This document shows positions 55,112-63,700 of a stretch of DNA of 64,000 nt, one piece after another. Each line of letters starts with the position of its first letter. Positions within the stretch are counted from its first letter, which is position 1. Both the position numbers and the translations under genes were made by a program. The DNA is from JAFGJQ01 sp964495075. GTDB taxonomy: Bacteria > Planctomycetota > Phycisphaerae > UBA1845. The stretch spans positions 102,722 through 166,721 of the forward strand of contig CAZBUJ010000003.1 in the NCBI GenBank assembly GCA_964495075.1, written 5' to 3'. A model generated the notes under the pieces. It had not been told where the DNA came from. It made no database searches and was given only the letters and a program-made list of their open reading frames with translations.

Positions 55112-55157
55112 CCAAGCTGAATGTTGTGGGTTCGAGTCCCATCGCCCGCTGTTTTGA
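55112..55157 (+). repeat. attachment-site repeat 3 (tRNA-Gly 3' fragment)
   Basis: 46 bp identical to repeat 2 over the shared part, including the GTGGG/CCCAT T-stem variant. Followed by the same integrase-flank segment as repeat 2. Confidence 0.8.
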
Positions 55158-55386
55158 CTAGGGCCGCCTCTGGTTGACAGCCGTTGACCAGAGGCGTCTA
55201 TCTTTCGACCCCGCCGCGAGTTACAAGTCTCCTGGATCGTCGCTCCGGCGCGGCCGCTTTGTCAGCGGTTGCCAGCGACGTCTCCGCTGGACTGCAATCC
55301 GTGCGAGGATTCGTACCAGTTGGCAAGTTCGACGTGCAAGGATTCGTGCAAGCGCTCGGCGTGGGCTTCGTGCCTGCGAAGGCCCG
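55158..55386. repeat. post-att duplicated segment, copy 2
   Basis: Similar to 47473-47700. Its hairpin is longer here: CGCCTCTGGT/ACCAGAGGCG (55165-55174 with 55187-55196), a possible terminator for an integrase formerly encoded on the minus strand. The integrase body itself is gone; the DUF4143 ATPase gene ends next to it. Confidence 0.7.
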
Positions 55387-55405
55387 AGGGCGTCCGCCAA
55401 CTTGA

Positions 55406-56614
55406 TCATAGGAGCTGGGAGAGGAAGGTCCTTGCTGGAACGACGATGGGCCCACGCGGCCTGGCGAAACAATCGGCGTCCACGTAATCCGCATCCACGA
55501 CGACCTGGAACGCGAAGGGCGCCTTTACCTGATCCTGGAAATGCTTAAGGCCATCGCCGATGGATGCCTGGCCATGCTTGGCCTCAACCAGGAACCATGG
55601 GGCTCCGTCACGAATGACAGCGAAGTCGACCTCCCGCTTGGCCTTATCGCGCAAGTACGCCAACTGGAACTTGCCGTACCCGAGGTCATTCCATCCGTCG
55701 ACCGCCTTGAGCAGATGGCAGCCCACGAAGGTTTCGGCCCTGTCGCCGTCATCGTCGATCTCGGCCCAATCACGCAGAAACCACTTGGGCTCTTTGCGGA
55801 GAGAACGTGAGACGTTCTTGAACCACGGCTTGATGAGGAACCCGTGGTGCAGGCCGGCCAATGTCTCGATCCAGCGGCGCATGGTGTCCACCGATACCCG
55901 AACGTCCTTGGCGAGATTGCTGTACACGATCTGGTGCCCCGACCGCACGCTCAGCAACTTCACCAAGATGCTGAGCTGGTCGATCTGCTGAATCTGCGTC
56001 AGATCGCGGACGTCCTCGCGCAACAACTGCTGGGTGCGCAGCGATTGCCACCGCCGACTGAATCGCGGGTCACGCTTCAGGAACGGCTCGGGATACCCGC
56101 CGTGATTCCATAGCGCGTCGAAGTCCGCGGGCTTGGGCTTCTTGGGTCGCCGGACGATGCGCTTCGCGTCGGGCAAGTCTCTGTGGATCGTTTCCGCGAC
56201 CGAGAACGGATGCATATGGTAGAGGAAATAGCGACCCATCAGGCTGTCGCCCACACGTCGGTAGGTATCCAGACGGCTTGACCCGGTCACGATGATGTGC
56301 ACCTGATCCGCGTAGGTGTCGAAGAAACCTTTGAGGAACTGCTTCCACCGCGCATGCTTGTGCAGCTCGTCGAACAAGGCTACGGGGACCTTCTCCGACA
56401 GCCGGTTCAGGCCAAGGCGCTCAGCCAATCGGGCCGGCCCGCCCAGAATGACCTCACGATCATCAACGTTGTCCCAGTTGGTGTAGTTCTCGGCGTGGTT
56501 GCGGCAGGTCGTCGTCTTGCCGACCTGTCGCGGACCGCTCACCAAAGCCATTTGGCGATGACTGGCCAGGTGCTCGGCGAGCATGGCGTCGTAGATACGG
56601 GCGATGGTCTTCAT
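55406..56614 (-). CDS. DUF4143 AAA ATPase
   Basis: 402 residues from ATG 56614 (ATG 56623 also possible). AAA_14 domain: Walker A GPRQVGKTTTC near residue 30, Walker B VALFDELHKH near 80, sensor-like IIVTGSSRLDTYRR. The C-terminal DUF4143 domain (DRAETFVGCHLLKAVDGWND, DKAKREVDFAVIRDG) resembles a restriction-endonuclease-like fold with EVDFxxxxxG. Such proteins are common in archaea and mobile regions; function unproven. The upstream 26-bp palindrome may be its operator. Confidence 0.88.
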   Translation of the reverse strand: MKTIARIYDAMLAEHLASHRQMALVSGPRQVGKTTTCRNHAENYTNWDNVDDREVILGGPARLAERLGLNRLSEKVPVALFDELHKHARWKQFLKGFFDTYADQVHIIVTGSSRLDTYRRVGDSLMGRYFLYHMHPFSVAETIHRDLPDAKRIVRRPKKPKPADFDALWNHGGYPEPFLKRDPRFSRRWQSLRTQQLLREDVRDLTQIQQIDQLSILVKLLSVRSGHQIVYSNLAKDVRVSVDTMRRWIETLAGLHHGFLIKPWFKNVSRSLRKEPKWFLRDWAEIDDDGDRAETFVGCHLLKAVDGWNDLGYGKFQLAYLRDKAKREVDFAVIRDGAPWFLVEAKHGQASIGDGLKHFQDQVKAPFAFQVVVDADYVDADCFARPRGPIVVPARTFLSQLL

Positions 56615-56635
56615 GGCGACCATTCTAGACCGCAT

Positions 56636-56661
56636 CGTAAAACGGTCAAGACCATTTTACG
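56636..56661. promoter_or_regulatory. 26-bp imperfect palindrome between integrase and DUF4143 gene
   Basis: CGTAAAACGGTC (56636-56647), AA, GACCATTTTACG (56650-56661): a 12-bp inverted repeat with one mismatch. It lies 22 bp upstream of the DUF4143 start and overlaps the last codons of the integrase. A dimeric regulator site or terminator hairpin is possible. Confidence 0.6.
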
Positions 56662-58121
56662 ACGCTAGCGATCCTGGTCGAGGCGTCGCTGGACGCGAAG
56701 CTGGGCAGGGCCTCGACCGCCCCGGCCACGTCCAGCAGGACCGGGTCGGTGTAGACGTTCATCGTCAGCTCGAGGCTGCTGTGCCGCATGGCCGCCATGG
56801 CCACGCGGGGCGCGACGCCGGCCCTGGCCAGGTGCGTCCCGAACGTGTGCCGCAAGGCGTGGATATCCACGACGCGGTCGCGATCATCGCGCTTCGGAAT
56901 GATCGCCGCCGCCAAGTCGCGGTCAAACACGCGGATCATGTCGGCGGGCATCGGAAACAGGCGGGTGCCATGACGTAATGCGGTAGCGCTGGTGCGGGCC
57001 TGAAGTGACTCGACGAATTGCCGCAGTTCATCGACCAGGTCCGCTCGCAGCGGAATCATCGCGCCCCGGCCTGCCTTCTCGTCTTTCGCCAACAGCTCGA
57101 CGCATGGGTACTGTCCATCCAGATGCACCTGCCCAAGAGTGATGGTGGCCAGTTCGCTCCTACGCAGGCCGGTGCAGATCATCATGCGGTACATCAGCGC
57201 CCGCCGCCGACCAATGAACGCCAGCTCGGCGGCGCGGTCCGACTGATCCTCGAGAAGCGTCAGGCCACGCTGGTACGCTGCATCCAAGTCATCGAACGTC
57301 AGTTCCGCCTTCGTCCATGTGCTCCGGCCCTTTTTCTCTTTTCCCGGCTTCCGCACTGTCATCCGTCCCAACTCGGCGGTCGGACGAAGCTCCGCTGCCT
57401 TGAGCAGGCGAGCAATCTCATCTTCGGTCAACGTCCGCCGGCTCCGGCGACGGTCGCCATGTTCCTCCGCCTTGTGCAGTCGCGCCAGCGCGTTGAAGCT
57501 CAGCCGTCCCGACTCGACGCACCAATTAGAGAACGCCACGATCGCGGATCGGTGCGTGTTACGTGTTCGACCAGCCATGCCCTCGGCTTCGCGCCCGTTC
57601 ATCCAATGCTCCATCGCCTCGCACGAGATGTCGCCCACCCGCCGGAAGCCGCACTCTGCCACGACCCGCTCGAGTTGGTGCTTCACGTTGCGGCGATGGT
57701 GGGCGGACACCCGTTTGCCCCGCACCGTCTTTGCCTTTAGATGTTCAAGGTAGGCTGCGATATGCTCGGCGATCGATCGGTCGGCGAAGTCTGCCTGCCG
57801 ATCCTGCTCACGGCTGAGGATGCCCGACTTGACATGTTCGACCCGACGCAGCACGTCAGCCATGACCTGCCGGGCGGCCTGCTCGTCCTTGCACCCGGTC
57901 GACTTGATCTGCTCGAGGCCATCCGCGTCGCGGTAGCGAACGAACCATGTGGGGCTTTCGCGGATGATCTTGATCTGGCCCTGCCGGCCGGTGGTGATCT
58001 CGTCGTACTGCTTCCGCCCCCGACGATCGATCCACATGACCATCTGTCGGCCGCGACGCTCGACAATCTCGGCATGCTTCGGCAGCGGCTGCGTGTAGGT
58101 TTTTCTGAACATGCTCGCCAT
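56646..58121 (-). CDS. Tyrosine recombinase integrase C, intact
   Basis: 491 residues, longer than the other two integrases because of an N-terminal extension (MVMWIDRRGRKQYDEITTGR and WFVRYRDADG) and an inserted stretch at about 250-300. Catalytic residues all present: Arg320 in CTGLRRSELATI, Lys in ELLAKDEKAGRG, His421-Arg424 in HALRHTFGTHLA, His447 in RHSSLELT, Tyr457 nucleophile. Probably able to catalyse integration of this segment. Directly upstream in transcription of the DUF4143 gene. Confidence 0.93.
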   Translation of the reverse strand: MASMFRKTYTQPLPKHAEIVERRGRQMVMWIDRRGRKQYDEITTGRQGQIKIIRESPTWFVRYRDADGLEQIKSTGCKDEQAARQVMADVLRRVEHVKSGILSREQDRQADFADRSIAEHIAAYLEHLKAKTVRGKRVSAHHRRNVKHQLERVVAECGFRRVGDISCEAMEHWMNGREAEGMAGRTRNTHRSAIVAFSNWCVESGRLSFNALARLHKAEEHGDRRRSRRTLTEDEIARLLKAAELRPTAELGRMTVRKPGKEKKGRSTWTKAELTFDDLDAAYQRGLTLLEDQSDRAAELAFIGRRRALMYRMMICTGLRRSELATITLGQVHLDGQYPCVELLAKDEKAGRGAMIPLRADLVDELRQFVESLQARTSATALRHGTRLFPMPADMIRVFDRDLAAAIIPKRDDRDRVVDIHALRHTFGTHLARAGVAPRVAMAAMRHSSLELTMNVYTDPVLLDVAGAVEALPSFASSDASTRIASVVKWS

Positions 58122-58247
58122 GTTGCGATCTCATCGTTGCCCAAGCCACGCGCCTGGGCGTGGTCGTTCCCCTTGACACACTGAGCGGTCAGTCGCGACA
58201 GAGATCAAGAGTCCGTACGCCCCAGTTGCTTGAATAAGGAGGATTCC

Positions 58248-60902
58248 ATGCAGGCTGCAATCAATCCAAAACACATTTCGGAAGTGGCTGGTAAGATCGC
58301 CTGCCGCGGTAGATCTTCGATAGCGCCCTTATCTCTCGCGCTGTTCCTGTGCCTGTGGGTATGTCATCCCCTCGGCGCGCAGACAGCCTACCTGCGAGAC
58401 AATCCGCCTTGGCCTACGGGAACGTGGGTCGACGCGAAACAATACGATGACCTTCAGGCTGCGATCGCTGATCTTCGCAACGTCGCTGAGGCGACTCTGG
58501 TTATTGCCAATGAGTTCCTCATAGCACCCAAAGGCCACAGCACAACGATAGCCACACCCAACATCTCGCTATGGTTCCTGCGTTCAGGCAAACTGTCTTT
58601 TAGAGCTGGTCAAACCGTCACAATTGAAGGCCCGCTATACGCAGGCCGCCACCAGATATTCACGACACGCCAAACAGACCCGCCTACGACTTATGCAAAG
58701 GAGAAGGATAAGCCACACTATTCTGGGGTACAGCTTACTCACGTAGACGCGGTCTATCCGGAATGGTGGGGGGCTAGTACGTTCGATGTACCACCGCTAT
58801 CCCCAGCCGCAACCAGCACTAGAATCATCAACAGGGTGGCGATCGATGCCTCATTGGGATCCGCAGACTCTGGTATCCTTGTGCTGGGACCCGGGACATA
58901 TCAGTTGGAGGGCAGTGTACAAGGAGCCTCTGATTGGTTAATCGCAGGTTCTGGAATTGGGAGAACGATTCTTCAGCAATGGGCAAACGGGCCAGCGGTT
59001 ATCACGTTGAGCAATCGGAGCAACTTCGGTCTGCGAGATTGCACAATCGAGGGCAATAAGAAGGCATATGTGGGGATATTAATTGAACGCTGCGATAATG
59101 TAATCATCAAAGCCTGCGCCATCTCCAACGTGGGTATGGCTACCGCGTCTGACGATATCTTCGGCGGCGTTGCCCTCTCGGGATCAAAGAATGTGACCAT
59201 CGAGGATTGCGTCATCACCGATGTGGGCGTTGAAGCATGTTACGAAAACAAGGATGGTTGGCCTATCTCCGGCGGAATTGCCCTCTATGACTCACAATGC
59301 GTCGACATCAGCAGTTGCCTGATCAACCGATGCGATAGCCAGCTAAGCGCGACACAGGGCTGCGTACGAGTGAATTACGAAGGCTGCGGCATCGTAATGA
59401 TGCATTCAACGGATGTGAGCATCAGCCATTCCGAAATCTGCCAATGCAACGGCACGGGCGTTCTGGGACTCGGCAGCACTCGGCGCGCGGATGTCCGCAA
59501 CTGCTTTTTGCATGATAATAAGTACCACGGTGGAGCTTGGGTCGACATTGCCTTCGTCGCCTGCGCCTCTCAGACAAAGAACTGCATCGATCCGGATTTG
59601 CCCAGCTGGATAATATGCAACACGAATCGTTGCACGGAATTCTTTGGCGTAGGGGAGGATATCGTGGTAACAGATAACACGTGCAACAGTAGCAACGACA
59701 CGGGAATCCTGTTGGGCAGCGTCAAGCATTTTGCTGTATCGAACAACCTTTGCCAGAACCATAGTCGGCATGGAATCTGCCTGTATCAAATCGCGGCTCC
59801 GGTTCCAAATGCCAATTCCACGGGCATCGTATCGGGAAACGTTTGCTCGGGCAATTCCTGGGTCGGCATCCAAGTGAACTGCGGCCCGACTATAGAGCGC
59901 GGCCCAGGAGAAGAAGTCCCAGGCCTCCGAGATGCCGCCGTCGTCGTTTCGAACAACGTTCTAGTTGACAACGGTACTCTCTCGGAGATTACTAAGGATA
60001 AAAAGGGAGATTATCTCGGAGACGAGTGGAGGCAAGGTAACGCAGGGGTGTACGTCGAAGCTGCTCGTGGTGTGATTATCTCCAACAATCAAATCAGGCA
60101 CAACAAGCACAAACAAATCAGGCTCAACAACAATCCAATCGGGCTCCCACGCAGTGTAATTGAGGACATCCTCAAAACGCCCAACGCCAAAGATAAGCTC
60201 TTCTGGGGCATGAACGGGATCTTTCTAAGGCAAGCCTCATCCTGTATCATTGAAGGCAACATCGTGGAGAACATAAGAGGTTGCGGCATTCGCGTCGACA
60301 GAAACGCAGCGTATCAGGGTGACAATACGATCGCCAACAATCACGTGCGCAGGATCTACGATATCGTCGGCCATAACATCGAGCACAAGTTCAACGGCGA
60401 GAGCAAACTTATTGTCCTGCCCACTCGAGATCCTGAAGGCCATGGTATTTGCGTGACCGGCACCGGAGCCAACGGGCTGGCGCGAACGGTGGTGATAGGA
60501 AACCACATAGCGAGGTGCGAGCGGACAGGAGTGGCGGTGACAGATTTATCCGAACTCTTCATGAGGGGCAATGTCATTCGCGAAACTGGCACGTATGGCG
60601 TGTCGCTGACAAACGTGAACGTCGCGCAGATAGTCGGGAATCATTTTATCAACAACAAACAAGCTGCCTATGGCCTCCGGTCCAGCCACAACGGCGTCTG
60701 GGAGGACTACGAAGCTGATGGCCCAGGCTGTCGGGCATTTCGGTGGGTGCCAGGGCGGGTGCAGAGCCCGAAGAACCACGTTAAACCGCTGTTTGTTGGT
60801 GAGGAATTGATATTCAAAGTGGATAGCGGTGATCCACAAACGTGGGCTTGGTACAAGGCAACGGGGCTGGGCATCTCGAATTGGGAGCTACTGGCGCCGT
60901 AG
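58248..60902 (+). CDS. Secreted right-handed beta-helix protein
   Basis: 884 residues from ATG 58248, preceded by AAGGAGG (58235-58241). Signal peptide (SLALFLCLWVCHPLGAQ). Residues about 230-800 are parallel beta-helix repeats with many Asn/Ile/Gly ladders such as NFGLRDCTIEGNKKAYVGIL, NVTIEDCVITDVG and GNVIRETGTYGVSLTNVN. This fold is found in pectate lyases, polysaccharide epimerases and phage tailspikes; no catalytic residues were assigned. Clearly lower GC and different codon use from the chromosomal genes, so probably acquired cargo. Divergent from the integrase. Confidence 0.85.
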   Translation: MQAAINPKHISEVAGKIACRGRSSIAPLSLALFLCLWVCHPLGAQTAYLRDNPPWPTGTWVDAKQYDDLQAAIADLRNVAEATLVIANEFLIAPKGHSTTIATPNISLWFLRSGKLSFRAGQTVTIEGPLYAGRHQIFTTRQTDPPTTYAKEKDKPHYSGVQLTHVDAVYPEWWGASTFDVPPLSPAATSTRIINRVAIDASLGSADSGILVLGPGTYQLEGSVQGASDWLIAGSGIGRTILQQWANGPAVITLSNRSNFGLRDCTIEGNKKAYVGILIERCDNVIIKACAISNVGMATASDDIFGGVALSGSKNVTIEDCVITDVGVEACYENKDGWPISGGIALYDSQCVDISSCLINRCDSQLSATQGCVRVNYEGCGIVMMHSTDVSISHSEICQCNGTGVLGLGSTRRADVRNCFLHDNKYHGGAWVDIAFVACASQTKNCIDPDLPSWIICNTNRCTEFFGVGEDIVVTDNTCNSSNDTGILLGSVKHFAVSNNLCQNHSRHGICLYQIAAPVPNANSTGIVSGNVCSGNSWVGIQVNCGPTIERGPGEEVPGLRDAAVVVSNNVLVDNGTLSEITKDKKGDYLGDEWRQGNAGVYVEAARGVIISNNQIRHNKHKQIRLNNNPIGLPRSVIEDILKTPNAKDKLFWGMNGIFLRQASSCIIEGNIVENIRGCGIRVDRNAAYQGDNTIANNHVRRIYDIVGHNIEHKFNGESKLIVLPTRDPEGHGICVTGTGANGLARTVVIGNHIARCERTGVAVTDLSELFMRGNVIRETGTYGVSLTNVNVAQIVGNHFINNKQAAYGLRSSHNGVWEDYEADGPGCRAFRWVPGRVQSPKNHVKPLFVGEELIFKVDSGDPQTWAWYKATGLGISNWELLAP

Positions 60903-61072
60903 TGTTAAGAGCGGCTACGACAAGTATCGCGCTCACTCGGTAATCGACGCGATTCTTCGCCATCCGAAGTTGCCGCGGTCAACGATGCCACCAAGAGCCA
61001 CTCACATTCAGTGAGGAGAGAAGGAAGCAGTTTGTAGCTCGTTCCTCCAAGATAGATGGATAACGTCCGGGC
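60903..61072. other. junction before the second int module
   Basis: Short region with no supported gene. Similarity between the int modules ends near 61085 (corresponding to about 40008), so a recombination breakpoint lies here. Confidence 0.45.
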
Positions 61073-62311
61073 TTATGCGTACATTGCAGGGATTTCGCAC
61101 TGCCCTTGTTGATCGTCGGGACCCGCTCGATGGCTGCTGCCGTGTCGGTCAGACCGAGTACCGTGTAGTGCTTCAACGTGGTTCGGTAGTCGGCGTGCCG
61201 CATGATCCGCTGGGCGATCTGGGGGGCAACCCCCTGCCGGGCGAGGCTTGTGCCCAGCGTCGTCCGAAGAGCGTGCAGGTCCACCACTCGGCCCTCGCCG
61301 TCCGTCGTCACGATGCGTGTTTTGGGATGCCGTCGCTTCCCCCTGCCGATCATGATGGGCTCGCCGTTGGCGTCCCTGACCACTTCCTTGCGAGCCAAGC
61401 CCGCCCGCAGGAAGTCCTTTTGCCGAGTCTGGGCCGTGACCGCCTGGGGGAAGACGCGGGTGGTCGGCAAGCCCGGGAAGTCCTGCCGATGATGCGTGAG
61501 CGCCTCGGCCAAATTGCGGGTGCATCGGGATGATGTCCTCGCGTTTGGCCTTCCCGTCGTGAACCGTAATCGCGCCGGCATCAAAATCGACGTCGCCCCA
61601 TGTCAGGCGCCTTAAATCGCCCAACCGCAACCCGGCTAGCGCTGCCGCCAGATACCAAGCCTTCCGGCCGCGATCCTCGGCTACCGCAAGCAAACGGGAC
61701 AGTTCCTCATCGGTGAGCGGGCGGCGCACCCGCCGGCGGTCGGTTGATTCGTCCAGCTTCGGAACCACGACCAAGCCGTTCACATCAGCCCGCCCGGTCT
61801 TCGCGCACCAACTCATGAACGCAACGGCAAGCTGCCGGGCGAAGTTAGCCGTCCTCGCAGACAGGCCTCGTTCACGAATCCCTCGCAGATAGCCTTCAAG
61901 TGCGTCGGCGGTCAGTTCGCTCAGACGAGTGATGCCGGCCGCTTCGGTCATCCAGGTCAAATGTCGCTCTTTCTGGACAACGTGTCGAGCATTGTGCCCC
62001 GCATGGTGACAGTGCGCCACGTAGTCCTTGATATGCTGCGCAAGCGGTTTTCGTCCCTGTTCAACGATTCGCTCCGCTCGGACATCGACCAGACGGGCAC
62101 GCCGCTCGGCAACTTTGTCCAGGATGTCGGCCAGTATCCGCTCGGCGGTCCGCTTGTCCGATGTCCGACTGCTGCGCTCGCGTCGCTTGCCCTCGGCATC
62201 GTACCACTGCATGATCCAAGGGGCGCCCGGCTTGACAGGTGTGCGTTTGAACACGCTACCGCGGCCGTTACCTCTTGTTCTGCCCTTCCGTTTCTTTTCT
62301 TGCTTCGCCAT
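61073..62311 (-). pseudogene. Tyrosine-recombinase integrase B2, frameshifted
   Basis: Begins at ATG 62311 (MAKQEKKRKGRTRGNGRGSVF) and is very similar to integrase A, with TGG intact at codon 35. An extra A at about 61511-61513 (CCAAATTGC against CCAGTTGC in copy A) shifts the frame after IIPMHPQ. The rest (EALTHHRQDFPGLP, HALRTTLGTSLARQG, RHADYRTTLKHY) is only readable in the other frame and runs to about 60979 because the original end is missing after TINKG. Inactive unless frameshifted. Confidence 0.85.
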
Positions 62312-62315
62312 GGGT

Positions 62316-62522
62316 TCACCTGCCTTTCTGCATTCGTCGCCGCTCTACCAGTTCCAGCCCCAGCGCCCGTGCCAGTTTGGCCGCCGATCTCAGCGACAGC
62401 GACCGCCCGTTCATGAACCCGTGCAGGCTGGCGTAGTGCAGCCCCGCCGCTTCGGCCAGCGCCTTGATGGATCGGCCGTCCGTCTTCGCCGCTCCCCAGA
62501 GTTGCCGTTCGATGTCCGACAT
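62316..62522 (-). CDS. XRE-type HTH protein of module B2
   Basis: 68 residues from ATG 62522. HTH: AKTDGRSIKALAEAAGLHYA then SLHGFMNGRSLSLRSAAKL. Close homologue of 41236-41439, with the same 4-nt spacing to the integrase start. Likely autorepressor binding the GATATC sites at 62536-62564. Confidence 0.8.
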   Translation of the reverse strand: MSDIERQLWGAAKTDGRSIKALAEAAGLHYASLHGFMNGRSLSLRSAAKLARALGLELVERRRMQKGR

Positions 62523-62535
62523 GCTGACCTCCCGC

Positions 62536-62580
62536 GATATCATCCCTCTGATATCAGGATATCACACGATTGATATTCAG
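62536..62580 (-). promoter_or_regulatory. GATATC operator cluster B2
   Basis: GATATCA at 62536, 62550 and 62558 upstream of the XRE gene. GGATATCACACGA is shared with cluster A. Confidence 0.5.
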
Positions 62581-62766
62581 TCAAGCTGACAATCCCGCTG
62601 ACGCCCATCCGCCTTCGGGCGACCCACGCGGCGTTACAGGGTGCTTGCCGGGGCTGGTGCAGTCGGACCGACCGCACGAGCAGCGGCCGTCCGTCATGAA
62701 ATGCATCGGGATCACGGGCCAGCCGCCGCTCGCGCACCAAAGCGCCGCCCGCTTCAGGTCGCTCAA
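62581..62766 (-). pseudogene. Prim-pol N-terminal fragment
   Basis: 61 codons: SDLKRAALWCASGGWPVIPM, HFMTDGRCSCGRSDCTSPGK and HPVTPRGSPEGGW. This is the N-terminal start of bifunctional DNA primase/polymerase proteins of mobile elements; the catalytic remainder is missing, as the sequence runs into the XRE operator. ATGA overlap with the AlpA gene upstream indicates it was an operon member. Degenerate. Confidence 0.65.
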
Positions 62767-63017
62767 CGGCGGCTCCCCTTCTTCTGCGCCTGCTCCGACA
62801 GCCAGCGGCGCAGCTCATCGACCGGGTAGACCACCGCCCGCCCCAAGCGCACGTGCGGGATTTCGCCGCGGTTGGTCATCGACCACAGCAGCCGCGACCC
62901 GATGCCGAGTGCCTTCGTCGCGTCCTTCGGCCGCAGCGCCAACTGGGGCGTCGCGTTCTCTTCGTCCGTTGTGCCCGGCCTCGCGGGCAGGTCCCGTACG
63001 TCACTACTCGTGGACAT
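62763..63017 (-). CDS. AlpA/excisionase-family protein B2
   Basis: 84 residues. HTH domain ALRPKDATKALGIGSRLLWS and MTNRGEIPHVRLGRAVVYPVDELRRWLSEQ, matching the AlpA-like protein of module A in the domain but with a different N-terminus. Stop overlaps the prim-pol fragment start (ATGA). Confidence 0.82.
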   Translation of the reverse strand: MSTSSDVRDLPARPGTTDEENATPQLALRPKDATKALGIGSRLLWSMTNRGEIPHVRLGRAVVYPVDELRRWLSEQAQKKGSRR

Positions 63018-63137
63018 GGGCGCTTCCTTTCGCCTCTTGTGTGCCGCGGTCCAACAGGACGGGTTCGACCGTAGCGGGGTTCAGCAGTCGCCGCATTCCG
63101 CCGCGTGATCTCGCGCTCGAGCGTTCGCTGTTCGCGG

Positions 63138-63275
63138 TCAAGATCCGTGATGGCCTTGCCGCATCCGGCGTACACCCTTCGCGAGAATGGCGGCCACCTC
63201 GGTCGAACGCTGCTCCGGTTGGAATCCGGCCAGATCGGTGGGATCGAACCGGTCGCGGCGTTGGGTCATCGGCAT
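63138..63275 (-). CDS. Small hypothetical island protein
   Basis: 45 residues (or 43 from ATG 63269). Reads MPMTQRRDRFDPTDLAGFQP then EQRSTEVAAILAKGVRRMRQ, a pattern (F-x-x-x-L-x-x-L/F-x-P-x-x-R...AxxLAxGVxRM) that I associate with small genes next to planctomycete integrase modules; that association is from memory and unverified. Same strand as the AlpA gene, 120 bp upstream. Confidence 0.5.
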   Translation of the reverse strand: MPMTQRRDRFDPTDLAGFQPEQRSTEVAAILAKGVRRMRQGHHGS

Positions 63276-63647
63276 CACTCCCCAGGAACAATGCCCACAA
63301 CGACCTTCGCTTCGCGACCGGTGCGCTGTCCGGCGGGATCGGGACCCGCGCGGTCCCTCTATTAGTTACATACGCCATCCGTTCACCGGATGGTGTAAAA
63401 TCGTGTTCGCCGACCGGATTTACAGTTCGTGAAAAAGCGGTCGCGTGCGGGGTGATGCCTTGACTGAGATCGATCGACCTCAGTCACAAGCAGGATGGGC
63501 ATCCTGCTCCCGCACGGACCGCGGATTGTGGTCCCTGACGGACCTCCCGTCCTGACGACAGCCCCGCATCGGGACGGCCATCACGAGCAGGATCAGTCAG
63601 CAACGCATGCTTCGCCATCCTGCGCCCGCAGGGACCGCTGTTTACCG
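63276..63647. other. intergenic region with hairpins and imperfect repeats
   Basis: Contains inverted repeat TGACTGAG/CTCAGTCA (63461-63486), AGCAGGATG/CATCCTGCT (63489-63508), and 25-bp imperfect direct repeats at 63500-63524 and 63616-63640 (CATCCTGC-x-CCCGC-xx-GGACCGC), with a shorter third copy at 63680-63694. Non-coding. Confidence 0.5.
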
Positions 63648-63700
63648 TCATGGGCGGGGTTGGTGCCCGACAGGACTCGCATCCTGCTCCCGCCCATGAC
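63647..63700. repeat. 12-bp perfect inverted repeat at gene end
   Basis: GTCATGGGCGGG (63647-63658) and CCCGCCCATGAC (63689-63700) around a 30-nt loop; it contains the stop codon of the partial gene and one of the CATCCTGCTCCCGC repeats. Confidence 0.6.

Noticed and set aside
63004..63378. 124-codon minus-strand frame MAYVTNRGTARV
   Set aside because: Covers the small hypothetical gene and AlpA start in the wrong frame; Arg/Pro-rich with no features.
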